Shown: positions 33,997 through 45,174 of the stretch, one piece after another
How positions within the stretch are numbered: the stretch's first letter is position 1
How the letters are laid out: each line of letters opens with the position of its first letter
Assembly: GCA_003508835.1 (NCBI GenBank)
Contig: PUFA01000092.1
Location: 6,181,501 to 6,245,500 of the forward strand
Length of the DNA: 64,000 nucleotides
DNA from: Eonycteris spelaea
Taxonomy: Eukaryota > Chordata > Mammalia > Chiroptera > Pteropodidae
Direction: 5' to 3'
Translations under genes and position numbers: made by a program
The notes under the pieces: generated by a model
The model's input: only the letters and a program-made list of their open reading frames with translations
What the model was told of the DNA's origin: nothing
Databases searched by the model: none

Positions 33997-34095
33997 CAGA
34001 CACTATTCTGTCAAGAGAGTTTCAAAATTAAAGATTGCCTATTCAGTCTACCAAGCATTAACTTTATACAACATTATCATTTTCACTCTCCCACT

Positions 34096-34149
34096 CATAT
34101 TCATATTCATATTCATATCCATATTCTCTCTCCTCCTCCCCCTCCCTTC

Positions 34150-34214
<65 letters not shown>
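34096..34214. repeat. Compound microsatellite (TTCATA)n, (TC)n, (TA)n
   Basis: TTCATA units at about 34096-34121, a C/T-rich bridge, a long (TC)n at about 34151-34193, then (TA)n to about 34214. Apparent proteins across it (SLSLSL..., YIYIYI...) are translation of the repeat. Confidence 0.95.
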
Positions 34215-34215
<1 letters not shown>

Positions 34216-34619
34216 CCCTACTCACCTTTAAATAATAATAATGGCTCTTACTCCTATTCTTTTTGTTTTCAGAGTAATGAGTGAGTTGATGTCTATGGAG
34301 ATTACTGATATCCTTGCTAAAAAAAAAAAAGTGCTTCATGAATGGAAGTTGTCATTATTCTAGTAGTATTGGGTTATATTTTAAGAATTAGGAAGCTATC
34401 TCTTTATCTTTGTTCAAGCAGTGTGCTGTTCTCAAGGGAGCTATTTTTAACACATTGTATCTCTTACTCAATGAGGTAGCAAGCAACGTTTTCTCATATG
34501 CTTATCTCACATCCTTCATTTAGCTACCCATAATTAGAGACAGCCATTTGTTTATTTAGTTAGCAAGTTAGTAATTTTTGTACCTATTTTTATTTTCTGA
34601 CCTTTTTTTTTCTTTTTAA

Positions 34620-35115
34620 ATCTGTCCAGCCTCCTTTTGTTTTGGGAACTGTTTCTTAACAGTTGGGGCTGTCAATCACATATCCTTGCCTATCCCACTG
34701 AGAGTGAGCCTATAACTCAAGCTGGACAATAACAACATTGCATTCCCCCTCAAACACAGTGATCAGTCCAAGGATGAGCATGCGATCCAGGCAGAGCCAA
34801 TGTTTTTCAAGAAGTGTTATGGATGATCAGAGGCAGGGATTTTTTATGCATTGAGGTCATGAACAACAAAAACTATGTAAGTCTGGTGCTGTCAGGACTC
34901 ATCTTCTACAAAGTGGACACAGCCAGCCTACAAATTAAAGCCAAAATCCAAAAAAAAAAAATAAATAAATAAAAGCAAAATTAATAGATGAAACTGCTTC
35001 TACGCTAAAAGCTACCAACCCTTGACTTGTAGGTTAAATAAGCCAATAAATTAGGTTTTTTTCTAGCTTCAGCTGGCTTAAATTGGGTTTCTATCACTTA
35101 CAGCCAAGAGTTCTG
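34620..35115 (+). repeat. Ancient interspersed repeat
   Basis: The 3' text 'aataagccaataaattaggt', '...cagctggcttaaattgggtt', 'tctatcacttacagcc' is a familiar old-repeat ending. The family is not assigned. A (AAAT)n run is at about 34951-34973. Confidence 0.4.
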
Positions 35116-35229
35116 ATTAATTAAATTCATCCCTGCATATGGATTCATAGTTCTGGAAACAACTTTAACCATCCATCTGATATACCACCTCATTACCCTC
35201 CTTCCAAACTCCCTGGCACATTCATTCAG

Positions 35230-35455
35230 TGTGGTGTGATTGTTAGGAGCAAAGTCTTTGAACATAGACAGAATTGGGTTTTAATATCAGTTTTTCCATG
35301 CACAAGTTGTGTGTCTTTGAGCAAACCAATAATTTCTTTCAACCTGTTTTTTTTCCCTATAAAATAGGATATTTTAGCATATATCCTCCAGATTTTTTGA
35401 GGTGATTAATGTAAAGCACTCAGTTCAGCCCTTAGTGGATTTTAGAGTTTAATTA
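35230..35455 (+). repeat. MIR SINE
   Basis: 'tgtgtgtctttgagcaaacc', 'aacctgttttttttccctat', 'aaaataggatattttagc' and 'taaagcactcagttcagccc' in order. Confidence 0.65.
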
Positions 35456-36445
35456 AATGATTATTCAGTCAGTTATTTTAGCACCTCTTCTACAGGCTAT
35501 CCTGGACACCAAAAATGTGACGGATCTTGAGCAACGTGTCCAAGGATACTTCTCTTTTTTATTCCTCAAGTCATACCAGAGTTAACTTTACAGAGGACAA
35601 TATTTTCCTCTTAAGAAATTTCATGATAGTCTCTCTTTGACACCATAGTACATATACCCCAGCTACATGCAGGTCAGAGCCATATCTTCATGCTATGATT
35701 GCTCCTCAAAGTTGAGGTTGTCATTGACCCATCTAGGGAGTTGGGTTGAACCAAAATTCATTCCAAAAATTCTTCCTTCACTCCTCTGGCAACTGCAGAC
35801 ACAACCAGATGAAAGAGTGCAGAGCAGCAGGCTTACCTTGTAGAGTCTCTTCTATGCAAATAAAGAGACATTCCCTCAAATTAGTATTCAGCCCTGAGGA
35901 AAGACTCAATCCTGCATCCTTTCTCCACATTTTGGTAATCTGTTTTTACCTCACTGATTTCAAACAGTTATGTAAACTCTTCTCATGGTTGGTTGAGAGC
36001 TTGTGTTTAGATGTAATAAAAAAGAATTAAAAGTTCTAAAGTGCACCTCCTCAATTGTGTTTGACTTCTGGATTGGTTGCTGCTGGTTAGTTTTATGTGT
36101 CAAAAATTGATTTTCTAATTTTTTATATAATACAGAGTGTTTTGAGCTAACCTGTGGTGCAAAGGAGGTGAGAGTCTTAGTGAGAAGGCCAGGGTGAACA
36201 TTGTTTGAATACTTCCCTTGCACCTTGCTCTGCCTGTAACTCAGACCTTTTTTTAGAAATAGGAAAGAAAGTGAGGCCTAACCTCTCTCTTCTTAACAGC
36301 ACATACGGCATATTAGGAGAGGAGAGTTTCTTTGTGAAATAAAATTTATCTGCGATTGCTTCTGTCTTCTAGGAAGTGGCCAGAGTGGTTGAGCTGTCCT
36401 TGATCTTCTTCATTTCTGTTTTCAAAGTTACCCCGAATTAATATA
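35456..36445. other. No gene identified
   Basis: No recognised repeat or exon. A 94-codon open stretch at 35746-36030 has no known motif. Confidence 0.45.
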
Positions 36446-36449
36446 CAAT

Positions 36450-36910
36450 ATGTTCTGGTTATTCTCTATCACCCACCCCCACCCTCACCTGTTCTGGGCC
36501 AGGGGTGGGGAATCCCTGCAGACTACTTCACCAGGGCTCCCCTGCCCTCTGGCATCTGGTTGGGTTTGGCCCATAAGGAGCACCTGCAAGAGCCTGGAAG
36601 GCAAGAAGAATGAGAGATCAGGGTACTTCTTCTTCCTCCCTGCTTTGGTGCCTGTAACACCTAAAATAACAGCTCTTACTGGTACTTCCACAGCTACAGC
36701 TCTCACCAGGCTCAAAGACACTATTTCCCTCCCTTCCTCCTTCAGGCTTAGGGGTGCAATGGCTTCCCACTGTCACTGGCCCCTAGGTGCCTCAGTGTTC
36801 CTTGCTGGTTTCTCTAACCTGTCCGCACTTCTGAAAACAGTCCCATAATTAAATTCTCTTCAGTTAAATCCCTTTGAGTAGAATATTGATTTCTGCCAGG
36901 ACTTTGGCTG
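36450..36910 (+). repeat. Ancient repeat, GC-richer, family not assigned
   Basis: The end 'attaaattctcttcagttaa', '...tttctgccaggactttggct', 'gatgt' resembles a common old mammalian repeat terminus. This probably explains the 132-codon open frame here, which matches no protein I know. Confidence 0.35.
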
Positions 36911-38129
36911 ATGTATAGGTAAGTTAAAAATTGTTTATTTGCTATGCAAACACAATTTCAAGCCAAGTTTTCTCAATTCCCTTTCAATTAGATTAAACTT
37001 ACAAAGCCCCTTCTACATAGAATTTCTGGAACTATCATGAGGAATTCATAATTCAATCCGGGGGTAATGGTTTCTTTTTAGAAAATATCACAATGAGATG
37101 GTTATCTTGGTTAAGGAAGGCCCCCTTGTCATTGCCTGAGAGAGGAGGAGGGAGGAAGAGAAAGGGAGAGAGAGAAAAGCAAGAACACATTTGTATTTCT
37201 GGGAGAAATCTTGCAAAGAGGAGTGAGTAAATGAGTAAAGGGCCTGAGAAACTGGGAAAAGGAAAGCAATGAGGGTCATGAAAGAGAGAAACCTCAAATA
37301 TGGCTCAAGACAAGCAGAGAGAAATTCTCAATAGTGGGAAATGGCCCATAAATGCCAGTAATAGTGATGTCTGAAATTTTTTCAGGGTATTTTGTGTTTT
37401 CTGTTGAAATTACTGTTATTGTGTACCTTTCACTCCATCTTCTCTCACCATGCCATCCCTCACTCAAAACGGCAAATCAAAGTCTGCTACAGGTAACAGC
37501 TTTGTGAAAACAGTGCTCTCAGGAGCATGAAAGAGGAGAGGAAGAGTTCCCAGGTGGAGCTCTCTGAGAGAAGGGCAGCTCTGTTCACACTGAGAGGGTT
37601 GTTAGGAGGAAGTTAAGTGGAGAAGTGGGCAGCTAGGACCCCAAGAATTGTGAATCCTTGAAAAATCTTCAAAGAAGTTGGGGAGCGAACACAGGACTTC
37701 ATTCATTTTGTGGGATATAACATGACATAGCCCCAGAAGGTTGGAGAGCTTCCTGATATCTTGGCTGCAGCAGCTGGATTGCATTTGAATACTATTATTT
37801 AATTAATACTGAAGCCCATTGTGATGGACTTTCATTGTTAAACTCAGAAGGCAGGAATATGGTCATGTGATGCTTATATGAACCAGTTAGAACAAACAAA
37901 AACAAAAACATTAACTATTTATGAAAGTATGTTTCTGAGTTTAAAATTTAAAAAAAAAAGAAATATCAAAGTAGCAAATAAATACATTGGTGTTTACAAT
38001 GACAAATGGGAAATTTTCTCTAAGTGATTAAAATGGTATTTGGCACAAAATTATTGCTATATGTGTATTTCAAATTAGAAATATGCATAAATAAATAACT
38101 TCTTAATAGATAAGGCCATACAATTACAG

Positions 38130-38240
38130 TAGGATGGATAGATAGACAGACAGATAGATGAGAGAGAGAGAAAGATGATAGATAGGCAGACAGGTAGATA
38201 GATGGGTGGGTAAATAGTTAGAAAGGTGGATAGATAGATT
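38130..38240. repeat. Degenerate tetranucleotide repeat (GATA/GACA/GATG)
   Basis: Interrupted runs of GATA, GACA, GATG and GAGA. A (TTG)n run follows at about 38272-38288. Confidence 0.9.
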
Positions 38241-38499
38241 TTAATATTAAACAAATAATAGTTATAATTTCATTGTTGTTGTTGTTGTAATCTGGGTTTC
38301 ATTGTCCAACAAGTGGATTCCCTTTCATTTTCCTGTACTCAACTGTACCTTCTGATTCTCATAAAGGTCATGTAGCTACATATTCCAAGAAATTCAGATT
38401 TAAGTCAAGAACATAAATGTAACTATGTTCACAGTCTATTGAAAGTACCACTGATAGACAAAATAACTCACTAACATTTACAGGAAACCACAATAAATG

Positions 38500-38695
38500 T
38501 TATTCTTTTGTACTATGTGCAGGACCACATTTCAAACTCTTGAGATACATTTGATACTCAGAGGTACCTTCCTACTATTATCTCATTCCACAGAGGGGAA
38601 ATTGAGGCACAGATAAATTAATTAATTTGTTGGAGATTTCATAGCTAGTAATAAGTAGCAGGGTCAGAATTCAAACCAAGATAGTTCAATTTCAG
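38500..38695 (-). repeat. MIR SINE, reverse orientation
   Basis: 'attccacagaggggaaattg' plus 'aggcacagataaatt' and 'agcagggtcagaattcaaac' in reversed MIR order. Confidence 0.65.
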
Positions 38696-38884
38696 AGCAG
38701 AAATTCTCAATGAATAAGTTGCCCAATCTTAAAGCCAGAAACAACCAGCACATTAACATTCAACTTTGGTCCATCTCTCTAAATATTTTATTGTCATCTT
38801 TGCTGATGCAATTCTAAAACTGCATGAAATATACTGATTCTTTATCATTGAATGTGGAAAGGCAATAATCTAATAGGGATTTAT

Positions 38885-39055
38885 TCATCCTTTCAATAAG
38901 TATTTAGTGAGAACTTACTAAATGCCAGAAAATCTTCTAGGTATTGGGGCAACAGCTGTGAACAATGTGGACAGAAATTCATGCCTTCATGGAGCATAGG
39001 TTTTAGTGAAGTGGATATAGGCAAAGAAAAATAAAGTGGAAAAGGATGAATAGAC
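38885..39055 (-). repeat. L2-like repeat, reverse orientation
   Basis: 'agtgagaacttactaaatgc', '...tattggggcaacagctgtga' and 'tgccttcatggagcatagg', a LINE2-type arrangement read in reverse. Confidence 0.45.
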
Positions 39056-40315
39056 AAGAAAATTGGTTCATTTGTTTAGGACACCATGGAGCAAGGAAAT
39101 AAAATCTTGTGTTCACCTTTCCCTTTTATTCTATTCTCCTCCAATAAAACTATGCTTGAGTGGGAGCTGGATCACCACAGGAACCTGCTTACCATAATTT
39201 TAGAAATTCACTCTTCAACCAATGTTAAAGCCAGAAGAGTTGCCACTACGTGGCCACAGCCCCTCATTGCAACCCTTTTTAGTTGCAGGGCCTTCTATGC
39301 AATGCCGGGGTGCACTCACAAGTCTGTCATTCTCGAAAGAGCCTTCCAAGCCAGAGCTGCACCTTCCCCGATCAGCTCTCCATTAAAGTGAGTGGAGATC
39401 TGACTTCAACAAATGCCTTGGGCACTTCCGTGTGCTCGCACACAGCACATTTGGCTTCTGAAGAGATGCATTGGGTTCTCTGTGGCTTGATCTCAAACAT
39501 GTCTGAAGTTAAGACACTGAATAGTGGGATTTCCTCTTCTCTATTTTGTATGTATGTGTGCTAGTGCTAAAAAAAAAAAATGAAAAAAAAAAGGCAACAT
39601 TGTTACAGAACCTACAGAGACAATCATTGTAAAAGAATAAAATCATGGCATGAAATCATACTGATCAAACATTTGCTTTTCCATGGATTCTCATAAATGA
39701 GTGATATAGCCTAAACACTCAGAATAGCAGTGCCCAAAACAGGATAAATAAAATGTGAGCAGAATCCCCAGCATGAAAAAAATACACTTTAATTCACCAA
39801 AGGTTTATCTTCACTCTTTAAAAAATCTTCAGAAATCCTAAGTTGTTATCTTTACTTCAGTTTTCTCTCTGCTTCTTGAGGAAGGCCATTTCCTCATTCA
39901 TAAAATAATGATGACATACTTGTCTGGTTCTGAATATTTCAGAAAACAAGCTAGAAACCCAGTATATCAGTTGATGGTATGCCTATGGAGCATTTTTACA
40001 TAACCATTTCCCATAGTCAATGTTTGATTTCAGTCTGTTCAAACACGAAACCAATGTGAGCAATGTTAGCGAATGCATTCTCCAGGAACATGCTCTCCAT
40101 CCAGATTGCTCCTTTCTTTCCTCTGCAACTATTTCTTCCTCACCCAAATCTAGGTAGCAATTATCATTATTCCACTGTCACTCTTCCTTTCTCTCTTCCA
40201 TGGTTTATTTCTGGATTCTCAGTTGTCCTCAAACTGTAAAGGAAATAGGGATCACTATGAAGCTCATTAGAGACAAATACCCTTGAATCCCCCATCCCAT
40301 TCTAAAGATTTTTTT
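39056..40315. other. No gene identified
   Basis: Open stretches at 39086-39564 sit in ordinary sequence with no exon signals or known motifs. A-runs at about 39569-39590. No repeat recognised. Confidence 0.45.
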
Positions 40316-40319
40316 TTAG

Positions 40320-40513
40320 GAATTTTTTTCTTTCCCTAGTTATTGAGATAATTGACATATAACATTGTGAAAGCTTAAGGCATATAATGTGATGATTCGA
40401 TATATGTGTATATTGTGAAATGATTACCACAATAAGGTAGTTAACATTATCTATCACCTCACAATTCTATCATATGTGTGTGTGCGTGTGTGTGTGTGAG
40501 AGAGAGCGAGCGA

Positions 40514-40550
<37 letters not shown>

Positions 40551-40612
40551 TTATAAGATCTACTCTCATAGCAACTTTCGAGTATACAATACAGTGTTGT
40601 TAACCAAGTCAT
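40320..40612 (-). mobile_element. Old L1 3'UTR, reverse orientation, with embedded microsatellite
   Basis: 'ttattgagataattgacata', 'tgatgattcgatatatgtgt', '...atgattaccacaataaggta' and, after the microsatellite, 'aagatctactctcatagcaa' are the reverse of an L1 3'UTR. A (TG)n(AG)n tract at about 40475-40551 interrupts it. Confidence 0.7.
40475..40551. repeat. Compound microsatellite (TG)n(AG)n
   Basis: TG repeats followed by AG repeats with some GAGC interruptions, inside an L1 3'UTR. Confidence 0.95.
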
Positions 40613-40725
40613 CCTAAAGATTTCAATTTAGTAGGATAGGATAAAGGCCCAAGTATCTGCATTTTAAATAAGCATTCCAAGTGATTCTGTTATAAGGAAG
40701 CTTGAGGACCACATTAAAAACAGCC
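40613..40725 (+). repeat. MER5-type (hAT-Charlie) DNA transposon fragment
   Basis: 'gatttcaatttagtaggata', '...gtatctgcattttaaataag', 'gtgattctgttata' and 'cttgaggaccacatt' fit MER5A. Confidence 0.55.
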
Positions 40726-40854
40726 TTAGTGGCAGCAAAATAATTTCTCAAGAAAGGATCTATATACAATTTTAGATTTTGGATATGTTCAGTGTCGAAT
40801 GAAGATTAAATTTAAGAATTATAGAAATGTAGCATTATGGAATATTCAGACTAG

Positions 40855-40990
40855 GAAAGAAGATCATTCTGGTCTAATGCTTTTATTTCACAGATGAGGA
40901 AATATAGGCTCAGAGAGGCTAGGTGGGTGGCATGCTCAAGGGTTTGTAACACATTTGTGGCAGAATCAGGGTTAGAAATAAGGTCTCAGC
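40855..40990 (-). repeat. MIR-like fragment, reverse orientation
   Basis: 'ttcacagatgaggaaatata', 'ggctcagagaggctaggtgg' and 'cagaatcagggttagaaa'. Confidence 0.6.
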
Positions 40991-41739
40991 TCTTTCTACC
41001 ACTTTACATTCTAAAATGAAGTAAAATTAAGAGGATTAATTAGAAAAGGTCTTTTGGACTTTTTAACCTTTTCTAGAGCCCGGCACTGTCTCTCAAAATA
41101 TAGTTCCAGCTGTTTAAGCATTTTGGAAGAGTAACAACGGAGTTCATTTCCACAAAAGCAGAAAAGAGCACAGAAAAATACAGCTGGCAGAAGACAAGCT
41201 TTTCTCTGTGAAGGGATTCTAAACAATGATTTTATGTTTTAAATACCTGTAATTAGACCCCTCTATATAACCACTCCAGTCTCCTTTTGGCTTTTCCACA
41301 TACAGTCTTTCTTTTTTCTCTGCACAGCAAGGTCAAATTGGGTCTTGTTGCATACATGATGAGCAAGGTGAATGCATCATGAACATTAACACAAGTGTTG
41401 TTATTATTTTCAAGGACTAAGTATTAAGTACTTACTACACAAACATGAAAAAACAGTCCCTTGACACTCTCATGTCAAACTCTTCTCCATTTTTACAAGA
41501 TAAAAATCTATTTCAAAGTTGCACTGATAACAGTTTTGTAGGAAATGTACAGTTTTTAAACATGGCCAGTGATTTCCAAGTAGAAAAAAATATAAGCATA
41601 CGTAACATATAAAATTATTATATAAATTATATTGGCCTGATTGCATGGAATATTCATCTTCAAAGAGAATCAGAAAGTAAACTGCACATTCAGAACTTGA
41701 AATCTGACATTTTTAAACAAAGAAAGACCACTGGTATTG

Positions 41740-41900
41740 AAACCAGGTAATAGAAAACCTGGCTTGGCTGCTACAACGAGTTTTAACTTCAGTTTGCTTG
41801 TGTGCAAAATGAGGATATCTCAACCTCGATGACAGATTGTCATTAAGCTTCTATGCACTTATAATTGTAAAATGATTAAGTATTATTATTTAGTGACTGA
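41740..41900 (+). repeat. MIR-like fragment
   Basis: 'cttcagtttgcttgtgtgca', 'aaatgaggatatctcaacct' resembles the MIR core. Confidence 0.5.
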
Positions 41901-42384
41901 TATTTTTTTTATAGTGTAAATAGTATGAAGAATATTATGACATATGGTTTAGGGAGGAAATGGCGACAGTATTCACCATTAAATAATACTTATTTGCAGT
42001 AGAAGAGCGATGCAGTCTTTTGCCAGCCCCAAATTACATGCAGCATTTTAGTAATGTGATTCAATGTGCTTCCCCAGGGTTTTGGAACCAGTTAGACTTG
42101 CTCCAACCCCCAAAATCTCCGTTCCAGGCAGGAAGTAAGCTAAGTAGAAAGAGGAGAGAGGCATGCTGCAAAGAAGGGAAACATGAGTAGAGAAAAATGA
42201 TAGCGACACTCTCCCTGCTCGTTCATCAATTCTTTGTACACAAGTTCAAGCTTAAGATGATCTCTAAGTGGACCACCTATTTGCCTCTGTGACCTGTCAA
42301 ATCTAATTTACTGAGTGAGAAAAAACAATAGCAGTGGTCAGAGTATACCACTTAGTCATAACCACGGTTTGGAGCTAGAAGAGA

Positions 42385-42600
42385 TGCCTTTTTAGGAAGC
42401 TTCTTAGGTGATTCTGATACCTCACCAGGTTTGAAAATTAAAGCTATAGATAATTCATCAGTTCTCAATCTCTATTAGAATCAACATAGGAATTTTAAAA
42501 AAATGAACCAGATATTTAATTGAGTTGGGCATCAGAATTTTTGTGAAGTTCCCTAAGGTATTTCTAAAGGTGCAGCAGGGTTAAGAACAATTGATCTAAT
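42385..42600 (+). repeat. MER5-type (hAT-Charlie) fragments
   Basis: Two adjoining pieces: 'ttaggtgattctgatacctc' (about 42405), then 'atcagttctcaatctctatt' to 'agggttaagaacaattga' (about 42457-42593), the two recognisable ends. Confidence 0.5.
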
Positions 42601-42705
42601 TTAATTCCTTATTCAGAAAGGTAACTGAATGCCTCTTCTCTTGAAGAGACTAAATAATTAAATCTCTATAGGCACATGAAAATATAAATACTCAATTTAA
42701 TTAAA

Positions 42706-42850
42706 AAGCTCTTTATTGAGCGCCTACATGTCGCCTACATGTATCTGGCAAAAATCCTGGTCCAAACAGCCTTATCAACTCACAACAGGATGAAAACAAT
42801 TCAAAATTACACAAGGCAGAATAAGATAAATGCTACAGGGCAAGAAAAAC
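42706..42850 (-). repeat. L2-like fragment with an 11-bp tandem duplication
   Basis: 'ctctttattgagcgcctaca' is a reversed LINE2-type end. The 11-mer CGCCTACATGT is repeated directly at 42721-42742. Confidence 0.45.
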
Positions 42851-44479
42851 AAGGTGTTTTGGTATTTCAAAGAGCTGAGAAATAACTTTAGGTCTTTATC
42901 AGCAATATGGCAGATGATTTTTAAAATAAGAGGGTGTGGACTTCTGAAAGTTCATGAGTTCTGAATCTGTGGAGCTGTAGACACAATATGATATAGATAC
43001 TATAATTCGATCTCATGCTTTGAAAGTTAGCCTGCTCATCATGGACACTAGAACTAGAAAAATGCCCTGAAAGGAATATTGCTGTAAATAAAAGTAACCT
43101 TTGATTTATCTTAATATAAGTGTTTAAGTTACAGAATTGCACTATTTCTAAAGACTTGAAAAATTACTTGAGAATGACAATGAATGATGGCTATGGAATA
43201 TGTGGTTGTTTCTAGATAGCTTTTAAAATATTTTTTTAACTTCTAAAATATATTCTAATGTGCCACTACACCAATTTCAGGGATACAAATGTAGTGCAGG
43301 ATCTCATCTCCTATCACCTTAATCATATCACAAAGTCTTCTTTCTGATTTTCTTTAATCTTACTTCATCTAATTCATTCTACATTTTTGTGAAATTAGTA
43401 ATGCTGAAACACTACTGTAAAATGCTTTAAATGTAAAATGAAGCTTCATTTACACAATTTTATCCACTTATATTTTCCTCCTTTCAAGGTTTAATGATTG
43501 TTTATCAAAGTAATATATGTAAATAATTTAAAAATCACAAAATATTACAAGGCTTATAATGAAACAAAGCTTTCTCCTACTTTATCCCTTCACATTCCCA
43601 ATTTATGCTCCAGAAGAAATCACTCTCAACTATTTTAGTGGTTTATACTGGTATTACTTGGCATGCTATGCTTATACTATCACTTCTAGATTTCTCAATA
43701 TGGATATTGCTTATTGATTTTCTACTCTGAAGGATGGGGATTTATCCCAATTATTCACTCCCTGCCCACTTCCTATAAATAACTAGGGATATACCAGTAG
43801 ATAATACAAAGTCCCCATACTTAAAAATTTACATTGATGTGAAAAGGTAATAAATAGACAAGTAGCTAAATAATTGAATGATTTCAGGAAGTGACCAACA
43901 ATGTGAAAAAAAAAAAAAACAAAGAAGTACAAGAGAAAGGAATACATGTCCCTTCCTCCATTCACCCAATATTATTATAATAACATTTTTGATGTTTCCA
44001 TTGCTATAGCTAGATAAATATTACTCAACACTGAGGCATAACTCGTACCATGATCACCTTTCATTTATTGTAACTGTTTATTTTCTCTGAATCTGAAATT
44101 GCTTTGTTTTTGCATTTGTTTAGTCTTCCATGTCCTGAAAACAAATTCATTCCGTTACAGGACTATACAACTTCCCTCAGTATGATCAAATGCTACAACT
44201 CATCTCTGTTTTCTTTCTTCTTCCTCCTCTTCTTCCTCTCTCATCATTCCTTCCAGAGACCTCTGTCATCTGGCTTCGCCTTGTCTGGGCGCTTTTCAGG
44301 CCTGAAGCACAGCTGTCACCCTGCGGCCTCCCTTATCATCTTCCTACGACTCCCACTGACTCTCCCCTTGGTGGAACTCCTTTCCTGTGCACATCTTCCT
44401 CTTTCTAGATTTAGTCCTCCAGTAGCTTCTTGAGGAAAAGTGAACAGAAAGTAAAGTTTTACAAATTTGCATGATTGAA

Positions 44480-44705
44480 AATGTTTTTATTCTACTCTCA
44501 CCCTTGACGGAGGGCCTACATGTAGAATTCTAGGTGGAAAATTGTTTTCCCTCAGAAATTTGGAGGCATTGCTCCATTGCCTTCTGGTTTTCAGTAGCGT
44601 CATTGAGAATTCTGATGTCATTCTTGTTCCCAGTCCTCGTATGCGACCTATTTTTTCTTACTGGAAGCCTTAGGATTCTAAAATTTCAAAATAATTTGGC
44701 TTTCC
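44480..44705 (-). repeat. Old LINE-like repeat, copy B
   Basis: Homologous to 20405-20575 in the same orientation, extended to the left by 'gtagaattctaggtggaaaa'. Possibly L1/HAL1-type in reverse. Sequence at about 44990-45170 may continue the same element beyond the MIR insertion. Confidence 0.45.
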
Positions 44706-44734
44706 CAAGACTTTTTTTTCCCCTAGAGAGATAG

Positions 44735-44955
44735 AAATGTCGTGATTAGGAACACAGATTCTAGAGCTGGGTCAATCTACTTAACTAGCGCTATAACTTT
44801 GAGCACGTACTAAACTTCTCTGTGCCTCTGTTGCCTGTAAAAGGAGTACCCACATCACAGGATTTTGTGAAGGATAGTAGTAACACTTTAAAATGTTTAG
44901 AACAGTGCTGGGCGCGTAACTTGAAACACTGGCTATTACTATTATTTATTTATTT
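44735..44955 (+). repeat. MIR SINE
   Basis: Near full-length: 'tgattaggaacacagattct', 'agagctgggtcaatctactt', 'acttctctgtgcctctgttg' and 'gaacagtgctgggcgcgtaa'. Confidence 0.75.
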
Positions 44956-45174
44956 GTTTGTTTGTTTATCTATTTATTATCGTACTAGACATTTAGTAGA
45001 CTTTCAATTTGGAAACTCTCATTTTCATAGCTGGGACATCTGCTTATGTTATTTCTTTGATAATTTTCTCTCCTTCATTTTTTCCATACTTTAATTCTGA
45101 AATCCTTGTTATTAGTAAAATTTCCTCAATGTTATAGTTTAATCATCCACTATCATATTTTAAATATCCAGCAT

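Noticed and set aside
34096..34214. CRISPR-like array
   Set aside because: Pure simple repeats with no spacers. No array-like pattern anywhere in the window.
33971..34339. Apparent repetitive proteins (SLSLSL, YIYIYI, ERERER)
   Set aside because: Translations of the (TC)n/(TA)n microsatellite.
36450..36848. 132-codon open frame
   Set aside because: Lies in a GC-richer old repeat-like segment, with no known domain or exon context.
39086..39564. Two overlapping open frames (101 and 93 codons)
   Set aside because: No codon-bias or motif support and no splice sites defined. They overlap in different frames, as expected by chance.
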